Part shown: one piece after another, positions 41,333 through 49,099 of the stretch
Layout of the letters: each line of letters opens with the position of its first letter
Position numbering within the stretch: the first letter of the stretch is position 1
IMG/VR virus record: IMGVR_UViG_3300005338_000001
Coordinates: 1-64,000 of that record
Direction: 5' to 3' (one strand)
Length of the DNA stretch: 64,000 nt
Origin: a virus
The notes under the pieces: generated by a model
The model's input: the letters and a program-made list of their open reading frames with translations, nothing else
What the model was told of the DNA's origin: nothing
The model's database searches: none
Translations under genes and position numbers: made by a program

Positions 41333-41333
41333 T

Positions 41334-42263
41334 ATGCCTGACCCAATTCACATCATCTCGCTCGGCGCGGGCGTGCAAAGCTCCACAATGGCCCTCATGG
41401 CTGCGCATGGCGAGATAACACCGATGCCAGTCTCGGCGGTGTTCGCGGACACGCAGGCTGAGCCGCAGAGCGTTTACCGATGGCTGGAGTGGCTGGAGCC
41501 GCGACTTCCGTTTCCAGTGCTGCGAGTGACGAAAGGCGACATGACGCACGCGAGTCTGGAGTCACGAACAAAGCGCGACGGCTCGGGGACGTGGACGAAA
41601 AGCCTCATCCCTGCATTTGTGAAGAACCGAAACGGGACGCGCGGCATCATGGGGCGGGCTTGCACGTGGGATTACAAGGTCTGCCAGTTGGAGAAAGCGG
41701 CCCGCAAGCTTGGCCTTGAGGCCATCAAGGAACGTGCAAAGGAGATGCGCGCCCGACTGAAGGACTGGAAGGCTCTGGAACTTCTCGCCGATCTCGGGCA
41801 ATGCGATCATCGACCAAAGCCGAAAGAGAAGGAACTGCCCACCGTGGTTGTTCAATGGATCGGCATCAGCATCGACGAGGCGCACCGCATGAAGCCCGCG
41901 CGACTGCCGTGGTCGGAACATCGCTGGCCGCTGATCGACGCCGGCATGAAACGGTACGATTGCCTGCGGTGGATGGAAGCGAAGGGCTACCCGACTCCAC
42001 CGCGTAGCGCGTGCGTTTATTGCCCGTTCCACAGCGATGCGGAGTGGCGTCGCCTCCGAGACTCCGAGCCGAAGGAATTCGAGCGCGCTGTCCAATTCGA
42101 GCGCGACCTTCAGCGCACAAAAGCCAAGAGCGACAACATGGACGGCATCCCGTTCCTGCACTCGTCCCTGAAGATGCTGGACGAAGTGGACTTCTCCACC
42201 GACATCGAACGTGGGCAGGGCGAGCTATTCGGAAACGACTGCACGGGGCTTTGTGGTGTATGA
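41334..42263 (+). CDS. PP-loop / PAPS-reductase-like phage protein
   Basis: 309 residues. The ATP-pyrophosphatase loop is SLGAGVQSST (9-18), followed by a VFADTQAEPQSVYRWL segment, as in adenine-nucleotide alpha-hydrolases of the PAPS-reductase group. A CVYC pair (C227, C230) lies in a C-terminal part that ends in another Cys pair (C303, C307). Related phage proteins are widespread and of unknown reaction; DndC of the phosphorothioation system has the same fold, but the neighbours DndD/E are absent. It follows a DNA methyltransferase behind a matching leader, so DNA or tRNA modification is a reasonable but unproved idea. Confidence 0.7.
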   Translation: MPDPIHIISLGAGVQSSTMALMAAHGEITPMPVSAVFADTQAEPQSVYRWLEWLEPRLPFPVLRVTKGDMTHASLESRTKRDGSGTWTKSLIPAFVKNRNGTRGIMGRACTWDYKVCQLEKAARKLGLEAIKERAKEMRARLKDWKALELLADLGQCDHRPKPKEKELPTVVVQWIGISIDEAHRMKPARLPWSEHRWPLIDAGMKRYDCLRWMEAKGYPTPPRSACVYCPFHSDAEWRRLRDSEPKEFERAVQFERDLQRTKAKSDNMDGIPFLHSSLKMLDEVDFSTDIERGQGELFGNDCTGLCGV

Positions 42264-42592
42264 AGCTGGGCCACTGGTTCCGCCTGCCGCACGAGATTTT
42301 CCTTGAGGACATGCCCGACTCGCCGCGACGGGTCATCATCTACCTGTTCAGCCTTTCGCTGTATGGCGGGGAGTGCTCGCCCGGATACGCAGCCATCGAG
42401 CGCCACACATTCCTGAAGGAGAATGCCATCCGGAGCGCAATTGCATGGCTGCAAAAGAAGCACTGGATCAGCCACACGATTCGCGGCCAGTCCGGCAAGA
42501 ACATGCGCATCTACATCCGAATCCCGCCAAGGCTTCAGTCCACCAAGGCATCGAACGTCATCGACGGCGAGGCTCAGTTCAAGGTGGTTTAG
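42260..42592 (+). CDS. Winged-helix replication-type protein (HTH_36-like)
   Basis: 110 residues from ATG 42260 (ATGA overlap). The product starts with WFRLPHEIF and continues through a YLFSLSLYGGECSPGYAAIE helix and a LKENAIRSAIAWLQKKHWI recognition region ending in a basic wing (RGQSGKNMRIYIRIP). This is the pattern of small HTH_36 domains at the start of phage replication initiators, here without further domains. It is the last gene before a 1.1-kb gene-free region with repeated TACGG motifs, so an origin-binding role is inferred. Confidence 0.6.
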   Translation: MKLGHWFRLPHEIFLEDMPDSPRRVIIYLFSLSLYGGECSPGYAAIERHTFLKENAIRSAIAWLQKKHWISHTIRGQSGKNMRIYIRIPPRLQSTKASNVIDGEAQFKVV

Positions 42593-42613
42593 AGCAATTC
42601 CAGACCCTCATCA

Positions 42614-43080
42614 CGGTACGGGTCTAGACCCACAGCCCTTCTCTGTAGAGCCGAACTTCTCAAATTGGCCCCAACAGGGTAAACCACGGCTCGCCTTAGA
42701 GGAAAGCCCCTCGCGCGTCTCCTCAGCCGTCCCTCGCGCGCGGGACTGTGCTGTACGGACACGGAGCTGCTCAGCACGGCTGCCAGTGCGGTGACGGCTA
42801 CGGGGCTATGCGGGAACAGCGTCTGGGCAGTACGGCGTACGATTCGCGCACGTTAAGGACAAGTCGGGATCAGGAGATAATTTTTTACGGGCTTGCCTAC
42901 CTTAGAAGAACGCTGAGCGGATTGGCCCCGGCAGGGGGTGTCTCCTCCCCTTCACTTCTCACAGCCCAAGCCCGCGCACGCCAGCCCCGCTACGTCGCGT
43001 CGTAACGGTACGGCTGAGGTGCTGGCAGCCCAGGAGCGGTACGGATGCGGGTACGGGGCTGCTGCGAGGTGATGCGGTAC
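42614..43080. repeat. Dispersed CGGTACGG-type repeats
   Basis: Exact CGGTACGG at 42614-42621, 43006-43013 and 43037-43044; GGTACGGGG from 43050; GCGGTAC at 43074-43080; related TGTACGGA (42752), CTACGGGG (42798) and AGTACGGCGTAC (42829-42840). The spacing is irregular, with clustering near 43.0-43.08 kb. Confidence 0.5.
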
Positions 43081-43320
43081 TGTAGCGGCTAGAACGAGGG
43101 AGCGGTGTAGCTGTATGGCCGATATGGCGACAGGTTACGACCGTTGAGGCTGAGGCACTTGTGAGTCAATTCCATATGACTACGATTGTGCGGCAGTTAA
43201 GCGGATCGGCTGAATGTGGGACAGGATGGCATCACGTAAAAGATCGGGCCGTGGACCGCGTGGTTGCCTGAATATGCGCCAGATCTGCGCAGTCTGGTGT
43301 GATGTCAGATGATGGCTAGA

Positions 43321-43348
43321 TTCTATCCATATGGACAGTTTCTATCCA
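43321..43348 (+). repeat. TTCTATCCA direct repeat pair with palindrome
   Basis: TTCTATCCA at 43321-43329 and 43340-43348 (19-base period). The palindrome TCCATATGGA (43326-43335) overlaps the first copy. Iteron-like but only two copies. Confidence 0.4.
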
Positions 43349-43622
43349 CTCACTCCGCAACAGGCTTGTGCTGTTACCGTTACTGCCGCTTCCTGTCACG
43401 ACCTCTGCCGCCTTTCCATTTGTCGCCCCTTACCGTAGCGAGTTTCCGCGCTCCTGCAAGCTCCTGTGAGCCTCGCCAGCGCGCTTGAGCTGCTCTGCGC
43501 GCCTCAGTTCCGCGGTGTCCTGGGCTGGCGGTGTGGCTGGGCTTCCCTGTTGGCGTTGCGGCGGATGCGCGGATCGGTGGCTGTGCTGCCCTTACATTGC
43601 CGTTGACCTTCACGGCACGACA

Positions 43623-43658
43623 CAGCCTCGGTTCCTCCACGTGAGGTTGCCGAGGCTG
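43623..43658 (-). terminator. Hairpin after leftward operon
   Basis: CAGCCTCGG (43623-43631) pairs with CCGAGGCTG (43650-43658), with inner CCTC/GAGG. It lies 24 bases past the stop of the leftward zinc-binding gene. No T-run follows on the minus strand, so termination is uncertain. Confidence 0.4.
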
Positions 43659-43681
43659 CGCGGTGAAAGGCTGCTTGTGGG

Positions 43682-44227
43682 TTAGGCGGCGACTTGTTGC
43701 GGTGGCTGGGTGGCGATTCTGCGCAGCCACTTGAGAGTGGAGGCGCGGCCCGAGGCCCCGCAATGCTGCGCGTACCAGTTCACCTCGTCAAGCAGCGTCA
43801 GGAGTGCGCCAGTCTTGCGATCCTTGAATCCGCGCGAGTGCGGTTGCGTGCTCCATGCTCCTTTGTTCGCCATGATCAATTCCGCGATCTCTGCCGTCAC
43901 CTTCGCGTCCTTGGCGGCGGCGAGCTTGCGCTTGTGGGCGCGCAGTTCGGGGCTGTTCTTGTAGGCTCGCAGCAAGCCTTCGTCACCGACCTTCGCGATG
44001 CAGTCGCAGCCGACCTTGAAGCGCCTGCCGTCGCTGCTCTGGCAATGGCACTCGTAGCGGATGCCGGTGAAGCAGTAGTCACAGCATCCGCCGGCCTGCG
44101 ATGAACCGTCCGCGTGGGTGATTACGTTCTCGCTCATGCCGGTGAAGGTGAAGGGAGCCTTGCCGAGTCCGGCCAGCTCGAAACGATGCTTGCCGACGTG
44201 CTCGGGGTTATCAGTCTTCGCGCTCAT
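43682..44227 (-). CDS. Phage Cys-rich (zinc-binding) protein
   Basis: 181 residues from ATG 44227, one base after the upstream stop. Residues 46-80 carry CCDYCFTGIRYECHC and GCDCIAKVGDEGL, a compact zinc site of a kind seen in several phage proteins; the rest is helical and basic (ELRAHKRKLAAAKDAKVTAEIA), ending in a short helix with LKWLRRIA. No enzyme motif. It is second in a two-gene leftward unit starting at 45221. Confidence 0.55.
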   Translation of the reverse strand: MSAKTDNPEHVGKHRFELAGLGKAPFTFTGMSENVITHADGSSQAGGCCDYCFTGIRYECHCQSSDGRRFKVGCDCIAKVGDEGLLRAYKNSPELRAHKRKLAAAKDAKVTAEIAELIMANKGAWSTQPHSRGFKDRKTGALLTLLDEVNWYAQHCGASGRASTLKWLRRIATQPPQQVAA

Positions 44228-44228
44228 G

Positions 44229-45221
44229 TCAGTTGCCCTCCTTGCTCGACAGGGCCGCGCCTGCGATCTTGCGGATGTGGCCCTCGATGTTTGCGGGCCG
44301 GTTACGCGGCGGCGTGTTGCACAGATCCGCGATGCCCTGTAGCGCCGCCTCGCAGCGCCTGAGCCGAGCCAGTTCTGCCGCCGGATCGGCGAGGCCGGCC
44401 AGTGCGTTGACACAGGCGACGATGCGGCGGGCGTTTGCTTCGCCGTCAATCTCGGCAACGCCGGAGTCGTCAGCGCCGGAAATAACGCTGACATAGCCGA
44501 TCTGGTTTTCGTTCTTGTACGCAGTCCGCTTCCACGGTTCTGCCGTGTGTCGCGGTTCTGTTGCTGGCGCGGGCGTGGCGGACTCGGCTTCCCGGTTCAC
44601 CCACTCGATCTGCTGCTCACCGGGCACCAAGGGCTGCTTGGCGGGTTGCGGTGCGGGCGCAGGGGCGGCGGGCGTGCGACCAATGGCAATGTTGTAGTCG
44701 GCCCAAACGCTTGCCGGATCGGAAATGCTTGGGCGCTTCGGCTCAGGGGATGCGTGCGCGGCGGGCACCTTCCTGCGGACGGCCAGCATCGCGGACCCGT
44801 CATCATACTTGCCGACCGTGGCGATCTCAAGGTCTGGGTGCGTGATCTCCAGCGTGGTGTCCGCGCAGCGCAGCCAGTCGCGCACACCTCCGAAGCTCTG
44901 GGTTTGCAGGTGCGCCACGGCAGGCTCGCCGATCTTCACCATGTAGGTGCGGGTTGTGCCCGTCAGGATACCGACGAACTGCGCGCATAGCCAGTAATCG
45001 TCCCCATGCTGCATCACGTCCACCGTCTGCGGCTCGCACGTCACGTAATCGGTATCCGCGGCGTTGCTGCCGTATTGGATGAACTCCTTTTTCACGTTCA
45101 GCGTCAGCGTCCCGACCTTGCGGGAGTTGCGCCCGTTGTAGCCATTCGGTTTCCAGTCGTGGGCGTTTGCAAGACTCGGCGCGCTTGCGGGCGTTTGGGA
45201 TGTGGGATGTAGTGATTTCAC
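44229..45221 (-). CDS. Hypothetical protein with phage C-terminal module
   Basis: 330 residues from GTG 45221. The N-terminal 150 residues are beta-rich; a long Pro/Ala/Glu linker (about 160-220) follows; the last 100 residues contain the common phage module NARRIVACVNALAGL with a preceding beta sheet. Function unknown. It starts from a leaderless-type promoter that contains one of the GGTAAGG motifs, opposite the plus-strand small gene at 45400. Confidence 0.55.
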   Translation of the reverse strand: MKSLHPTSQTPASAPSLANAHDWKPNGYNGRNSRKVGTLTLNVKKEFIQYGSNAADTDYVTCEPQTVDVMQHGDDYWLCAQFVGILTGTTRTYMVKIGEPAVAHLQTQSFGGVRDWLRCADTTLEITHPDLEIATVGKYDDGSAMLAVRRKVPAAHASPEPKRPSISDPASVWADYNIAIGRTPAAPAPAPQPAKQPLVPGEQQIEWVNREAESATPAPATEPRHTAEPWKRTAYKNENQIGYVSVISGADDSGVAEIDGEANARRIVACVNALAGLADPAAELARLRRCEAALQGIADLCNTPPRNRPANIEGHIRKIAGAALSSKEGN

Positions 45222-45228
45222 GCTGCTG

Positions 45229-45256
45229 ATTTAACCTTACCGGAAAGGATGTGCAA
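45229..45256 (-). promoter_or_regulatory. Leaderless-type promoter, leftward
   Basis: TTGCAC (45256-45251), 16-base spacer containing GGTAAGG, TTAAAT (45234-45229), then seven bases to GTG 45221. Confidence 0.45.
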
Positions 45257-45632
45257 CAACTTTAATTTCATCTCTTTTCTGTCCTTGGCGCTAAGTGGCA
45301 CGATGCTTGCTTTTCACAAACCATGCCAGTAAGGACGTTTATTTACTGTAAGGTGATTCTGGCTTGTGTGTGGCGCGAGCGTGGCGGTAAGGTGTCGCCA
45401 TGAGTGAACAAGAAAAGAAGAATCAGCACGCCGTTGCGCTTGGTCGTCGCGGTGGCAACGCCAGGGCTGCGAAGTTGACGCCCGAACGCATGAAAGAGAT
45501 TGCGGAAATTGCGTCCTTGGCGGCAAAGAAAGCGCGTGAATCGAAAAAAGATGCTGTTGTAGTCGCCCCGTAACTCAACCACTTACAAACAATCGTATCA
45601 TCGGAATCACTTTTCTTTTGACACCTTACCGC
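45235..45632. promoter_or_regulatory. Five GGTAAGG-type operator motifs at a divergent switch
   Basis: CCTTACCGG (45235-45243), AGTAAGGA (from 45329), TGTAAGGTG (45347-45355), GCGGTAAGGTGTC (45384-45396) and its exact complement GACACCTTACCGC (45620-45632). They overlap the promoters of three genes (leftward 45221, rightward 45400 and 45654), which suggests one shared regulator. Confidence 0.55.
45400..45573 (+). CDS. 57-residue basic helical protein
   Basis: Starts MSEQEKKNQHAVALGRRGG and continues with the NARAAKLTPERMKEIAEIAS motif, a pattern found in small bacterial and phage proteins and in the tails of some regulators. It is basic, helical and Ala-rich, likely DNA- or protein-binding. 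The possible -10 TAAGGT lies six bases before ATG, so it too would be leaderless. Its promoter carries the GCGGTAAGGTGTC motif. Confidence 0.6.
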   Translation: MSEQEKKNQHAVALGRRGGNARAAKLTPERMKEIAEIASLAAKKARESKKDAVVVAP

Positions 45633-45646
45633 AAAGGCTCTTTACT
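45618..45646 (+). promoter_or_regulatory. Leaderless-type promoter, rightward
   Basis: TTGACA (45618-45623), 17-base spacer, TTTACT (45641-45646), seven bases to GTG 45654. The inverted GGTAAGG motif lies over its -35 and spacer. Confidence 0.6.
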
Positions 45647-45653
45647 CCCCATC

Positions 45654-45887
45654 GTGAAACAGAACAACACCCCATCCGCCGCAACGCTGTCTGTCAGCGA
45701 CGCCCGCAACGTGAATTGCGCTTACAAATGGATCGCCACGAAGGGTCCGCGCTTTCAAGCCACGGTCGGCGTGGGATTCTTCACGAAGGCCGACGCGCAG
45801 GCGTTCGCCAGTCGCGAGAACCGCCGCCACGACAGCGGCTACTACGTTGCTCGCGTCTCCGAAGTCATCAATCCTCGCTTCAACTAA
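45654..45887 (+). CDS. Hypothetical small protein, GTG start
   Basis: 77 residues from GTG 45654. The earlier TTG at 45618 is the -35 element, not a start. Pattern is beta-alpha-beta (CAYKWIATKGPRFQATVGVG, then ADAQAFASRENRR), with an aromatic end (GYYVARVSEVI). No family recognised. First gene of the rightward accessory operon. Confidence 0.5.
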   Translation: MKQNNTPSAATLSVSDARNVNCAYKWIATKGPRFQATVGVGFFTKADAQAFASRENRRHDSGYYVARVSEVINPRFN

Positions 45888-45892
45888 CCGCC

Positions 45893-46189
45893 ATGCCTCG
45901 CCTGCCACAAACGCCAGCCGCCACGCTGGCAGCCGTTCTCGAAAAACTCAAAGTCGCCAGCGGAGCGAGGGTGGCCGACATCAAACTCGTCTTGAAGGGC
46001 CTTCAACGCAAAGAACGGTCCGGCGCGCTGCCGCCGAACAAGGGATGGGTCTTCGCGGCACAAGAAGCGAAGACGGCGCTCGGCATGGCGAGGCTCGCTG
46101 GCTTCCCGTGCCGATCTGAATTTGCGGAAAAACAAATGGAAGCGGCCACAAAACGCGCCGCAACTTGGCTCAAAAAAGCTGCCGCCTGA
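45893..46189 (+). CDS. Small basic helical protein
   Basis: 98 residues from ATG 45893. Mostly helical and strongly basic (LVLKGLQRKERSG, AATKRAATWLKKAAA). The C-terminal half has KTALGMARLAGFPCRSEF, which resembles a small DNA-binding fold. It begins five bases after the preceding gene. No specific family. Confidence 0.45.
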   Translation: MPRLPQTPAATLAAVLEKLKVASGARVADIKLVLKGLQRKERSGALPPNKGWVFAAQEAKTALGMARLAGFPCRSEFAEKQMEAATKRAATWLKKAAA

Positions 46190-46291
46190 TTCGTCCTTCG
46201 CATCCCGCTTCCCGGCCAGTCTGGGGGGCGGTCGCGAGGGCCGCGAGGCACTCGGAACAACAACAAACCAAACCTTCAACACATCATCACT

Positions 46292-46942
46292 ATGGGCGAA
46301 TACACACAATACAACGAACGCCGGATCAAGATCGGCACCTGCGAGGATATGCTCTATCTTCGCGCAGACCAAGCCGTCCTTGTGATGGCAGAACGCGGAT
46401 CGGTCGATCCGTTCAACCAAACTGACGGCATCCGCTTCCGCTTCCCGTTTCCCGACGAGGACAGCGTGGAGCCGGGCGCGTTTCAAGACCCGTTCCGCCG
46501 GCTCTATGTCTTCGGCGCGAAGCTGCCGGACGGCATCGATCACCACTCGATCCAGTTCAGCAACCAGAAGGGCCTGCTGGTCTCGCTGCCGTGCCCTGAG
46601 TCACCGGAAGGCAAGGCTGCGACCTACAAGGTCCATAAGAACGGTTACGGCGGCGAAGTGGCGATCAGCCAGCAACGGCTGATTGACGGTAAGCTGGTGC
46701 TAATCTGCGAGTGCGGATCGTGCGGCGCAAAGTACCGCTGTCCGACGCTTGTTGAATCAGAGCCGGTGATCGAGGCGTTGCTGACTCAGTGCGAGGTGTG
46801 GGATCAACGGGTCAAGAACGGCCTCGACAAGCATCCCGACGCGCGGCTCGAATCGTTCCGCGAGATCGCCAAACGAATCTTGGACGGCTACACCCAGCCA
46901 AATCACTGGACGGCATCACCGCGCGAACTCGCCACAGCCTAA
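46292..46942 (+). CDS. Hypothetical phage protein with zinc site
   Basis: 216 residues. Residues 1-75 are beta-rich with acidic loops (FRFPFPDEDSVEPGAFQDPF). CECGSCGAKYRCP (about 139-151) is a tight zinc knuckle, and the C-terminus is helical. Similar mixed beta/zinc proteins are frequent in phage accessory operons. It stands 100 bases after the previous gene and three bases before a DNA methyltransferase. Confidence 0.5.
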   Translation: MGEYTQYNERRIKIGTCEDMLYLRADQAVLVMAERGSVDPFNQTDGIRFRFPFPDEDSVEPGAFQDPFRRLYVFGAKLPDGIDHHSIQFSNQKGLLVSLPCPESPEGKAATYKVHKNGYGGEVAISQQRLIDGKLVLICECGSCGAKYRCPTLVESEPVIEALLTQCEVWDQRVKNGLDKHPDARLESFREIAKRILDGYTQPNHWTASPRELATA

Positions 46943-46945
46943 ACC

Positions 46946-47728
46946 ATGAAACACATCCAAGTCACCGAACCCGTGTCCGCAACCCTGCGCGCCTCCACTG
47001 TCACCGCAAACACCCTAACGCTTCCAGGCCAGCTTGACCGGCCCGCATACGTCGCCGTGATGAAGGTCATCGAGGCAGCGGGCGGGAAGTGGGACAAGCG
47101 CGCCAAGTGCCACACCTTCACCACTGACCCGCGCGAAACCTTCAAGGAAGCGCTCGGCAACGGCAAGATCGCCGACCGTAGCGAAAAGGCTGTCCGCACT
47201 GAGAAACAGGCGTTTTACACGCCCGCCGCCGTGGCCGACATCATGATCGAACACGCCTGCATTCAGCCGGGGCACAAAGTCCTTGAGCCGAGCGCCGGCA
47301 ATGGGGCGCTTATCCGCGCAATTCCGAAACATCTCACACATGTCGAGGTTGTCGCCATCGAATCGGACGAAAAGGGCTGCTGGGGCGCGCTCACTGATTC
47401 TGATCTGGCTCTCAGGGTGCGGGCGATCTTCGCCGACTTCCTCACATCCGATCCGTCGCAAGAAAAGTTTGACCGCGTGCTGATGAATCCTCCTTTCACG
47501 AAAGGACAGGACGTGGATCACGTCACCCACGCGCGCAAGTTTCTCAAGCCTGACGGATGGCTGCTCGCCATCATGTCGCCGTCATTCGAGCATCATAGCG
47601 GCAAAAAGTTCGAGGTGTTCCGGCAACTGATGGCCGAGCGCGGCGAAGTGCTGGAACGGTTCAGCAATGGCGAGTTCAAGGAAAGCGGCACCGCGATCAA
47701 CACCGTTCTCGTAAAGCTTCGCGCCTAG
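46946..47728 (+). CDS. N6-adenine-type DNA methyltransferase
   Basis: 260 residues. After an N-terminal 85-residue extension comes FYTP (90-93), motif I VLEPSAGNGAL (112-122), the acidic residue in AIESDE (137-142) and catalytic motif IV NPPF (181-184), the alpha/gamma order of N6-adenine enzymes. The N-terminal part (LPGQLDRPAYVAVMKVIEAA) resembles a recognition or substrate domain of phage methylases. No partner endonuclease is present. It is one of three orphan DNA methyltransferases here. Confidence 0.8.
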   Translation: MKHIQVTEPVSATLRASTVTANTLTLPGQLDRPAYVAVMKVIEAAGGKWDKRAKCHTFTTDPRETFKEALGNGKIADRSEKAVRTEKQAFYTPAAVADIMIEHACIQPGHKVLEPSAGNGALIRAIPKHLTHVEVVAIESDEKGCWGALTDSDLALRVRAIFADFLTSDPSQEKFDRVLMNPPFTKGQDVDHVTHARKFLKPDGWLLAIMSPSFEHHSGKKFEVFRQLMAERGEVLERFSNGEFKESGTAINTVLVKLRA

Positions 47729-47817
47729 CCGCCCGCCTCCCGTGTCCGCGCTTCGGCCACAGTGCTGGAGCGCGGCGGCGGGATGCTGGAAGCAGCGTTG
47801 CCGAACACACAAACCAC

Positions 47818-48012
47818 ATGAAAAAACAGATCACCGAACCGCAATATCCAGCAATCCTCCATTTCATCGAACCAAAGGGCGACCGCGAATACATCGTGGT
47901 TGCAACTGAGGGGCCGATCTCGGATCATCTCATCTCGGGCTACGAAATCTACAGTACTATGGAAATTGACGAGGAAGGCTCACTGCCGACCGACACGCCG
48001 CTCCATAAATGA
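47818..48012 (+). CDS. Small hypothetical protein
   Basis: 64 residues, beta-prone and acidic (AILHFIEPKGDREYIVVATE). Its stop overlaps the next micro-ORF start (ATGA). No motif recognised. Confidence 0.5.
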   Translation: MKKQITEPQYPAILHFIEPKGDREYIVVATEGPISDHLISGYEIYSTMEIDEEGSLPTDTPLHK

Positions 48013-48095
48013 CCTCCCCGCGCCTCACCTTCCGCCTGTCGCTAGCCCTGCTGCTCGCAGCGATCTGCTCAGCCCTCTGCATCGCAATCCAGTAA
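48009..48095 (+). CDS. 28-residue membrane or secreted micro-protein
   Basis: From ATG 48009 (ATGA overlap). Consists of MTSPRLTFR followed by the hydrophobic LSLALLLAAICSALCIAI and a final Gln, like a signal peptide or single membrane helix. Support is the coupling only. Confidence 0.4.
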   Translation: MTSPRLTFRLSLALLLAAICSALCIAIQ

Positions 48096-48102
48096 CCACA
48101 CC

Positions 48103-48366
48103 ATGAACACCATCTGGAAATTCCCATTGGCCGTGACCGACGAGCAGTCCGTCATCATGCCGGAAGGCGCGGAGATCCTTTGCGCCGAAGTGCAGCACGA
48201 ACAGCTTTGCCTTTGGGCGCTCGTCAACCCCGATGCGCCCAAGCAGCGCCGTATCATCGAAGTCTTCGGCACCGGCCACGACATGCCGGACGGCTGCCGC
48301 AAGTACATCGGCACCGTGCAGATGATGCACGGCTCACTGGTCTGGCATGTCTTCGAGAACGTCTAA
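48103..48366 (+). CDS. DUF7352-like phage protein
   Basis: 87 residues. MNTIWKFPLAVTDEQSVIMP, CLWALVNPDAPK and YIGTVQ...LVWHVFE match a small conserved phage family, all beta in pattern. Function unknown. Seven bases after the micro-ORF in the same operon. Confidence 0.65.
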   Translation: MNTIWKFPLAVTDEQSVIMPEGAEILCAEVQHEQLCLWALVNPDAPKQRRIIEVFGTGHDMPDGCRKYIGTVQMMHGSLVWHVFENV

Positions 48367-48380
48367 CCCCAAGCCGAACC

Positions 48381-48587
48381 ATGAACACCATCCTTGACTT
48401 GTCACCTGTCGAAAAAGACAGCCTCATCATCTGCCTGAACTGCGAGCTTCGCCAGCACACCGGCGAAAGCGCGAGGCACCTGAATCGTATCTTTCGCGCG
48501 CTCGTAGGCCGCGATCACGACGTTTTCGAGCGCCACTGGCCAAAGCACTGCTCGCCACCTGAAAAGTGGTACAAGGAGGCCGAATGA
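48381..48587 (+). CDS. Small helical protein
   Basis: 68 residues, helical (LIICLNCELRQHTGESARHL) with an aromatic basic C-terminus. Its stop overlaps the next ATG (ATGA); AAGGAGG near its end is the ribosome site of that gene. Unrecognised. Confidence 0.5.
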   Translation: MNTILDLSPVEKDSLIICLNCELRQHTGESARHLNRIFRALVGRDHDVFERHWPKHCSPPEKWYKEAE

Positions 48588-49099
48588 ACGCCTCGCACTA
48601 CCGCTGCCGCGCCTGCGGCACTGTCTGGCCCGCTTCCGAGGCCGTTACTGAACATGTAGCCCTTGACGTGAGGACGTGCGCTGATGCGACTTGCGGCGGC
48701 ACCTGCGATCCGGTGGCCGAGCCCGCTGCCGTCTCGGATGCGCCTTTCCTGTCAGCAGCCGAGGCCAGGGTTGCGCTCTGCGTCACGAGTCATGAGCCTT
48801 GGTTTCACCGTCACCCGATGGGCGGGCTGGAAATCTACCAAGATGCCGAGACAAACGAACCGCTGGCGACGTTCGGCAGCGAGGCCGATTGCGACAAGGC
48901 CATTGCGGCCCACAACATGACATATGCGCTCGGAATCGCGCCCGCTGCGGTGCCGTTGCTGCTGGAGGCGCTGAAGGCTTACGAGGAGGCGCTTTCGGAC
49001 GGTCCCGAGAATTGCAGCTTTGCGCGTTACGAGGCTGTATCGGCACAGGCCCGTGTCGCCATCTCTGTCGCCATCTCTGTTGCTCAACTCAAGCCATGA
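48584..49099 (+). CDS. Zinc-ribbon protein with helical tail
   Basis: 171 residues from ATG 48584 with AAGGAGG just upstream. CRAC (8-11) and a CADATCGGTC group (about 31-40) form a zinc ribbon; residues 80-171 are helical with alternating small residues and end in a repeated VAISVAISV strand. No specific family; nucleic-acid binding is possible. ATGA overlaps both neighbours. Confidence 0.5.
   Translation: MNASHYRCRACGTVWPASEAVTEHVALDVRTCADATCGGTCDPVAEPAAVSDAPFLSAAEARVALCVTSHEPWFHRHPMGGLEIYQDAETNEPLATFGSEADCDKAIAAHNMTYALGIAPAAVPLLLEALKAYEEALSDGPENCSFARYEAVSAQARVAISVAISVAQLKP

Larger units (their letters stand above)
42593..43681. other. Gene-free repeat-rich region, candidate origin
   Basis: About 1.09 kb between the ends of convergent operons. 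No frame has credible start, codon use or protein pattern. It contains CGGTACGG three times plus related GTACGG/CTACGG copies, the palindrome GGGTCTAGACCC (42620-42631), the AT-rich AATTTTTTACGG near 42878-42890, TTCTATCCA direct repeats (43321, 43340) and a terminator-like hairpin at its right end. An origin or a structured RNA is possible. Confidence 0.5.

Noticed and set aside
41334-42263. Complete Dnd phosphorothioation system
   Set aside because: Only a PP-loop protein is present; no cysteine desulfurase, DndB, DndD or DndE gene lies nearby.
43380-43763. 127-residue minus-strand frame in the repeat-rich region
   Set aside because: Arg/Ala/Pro-rich composition without pattern, and it runs through the terminator hairpin and into the next gene.
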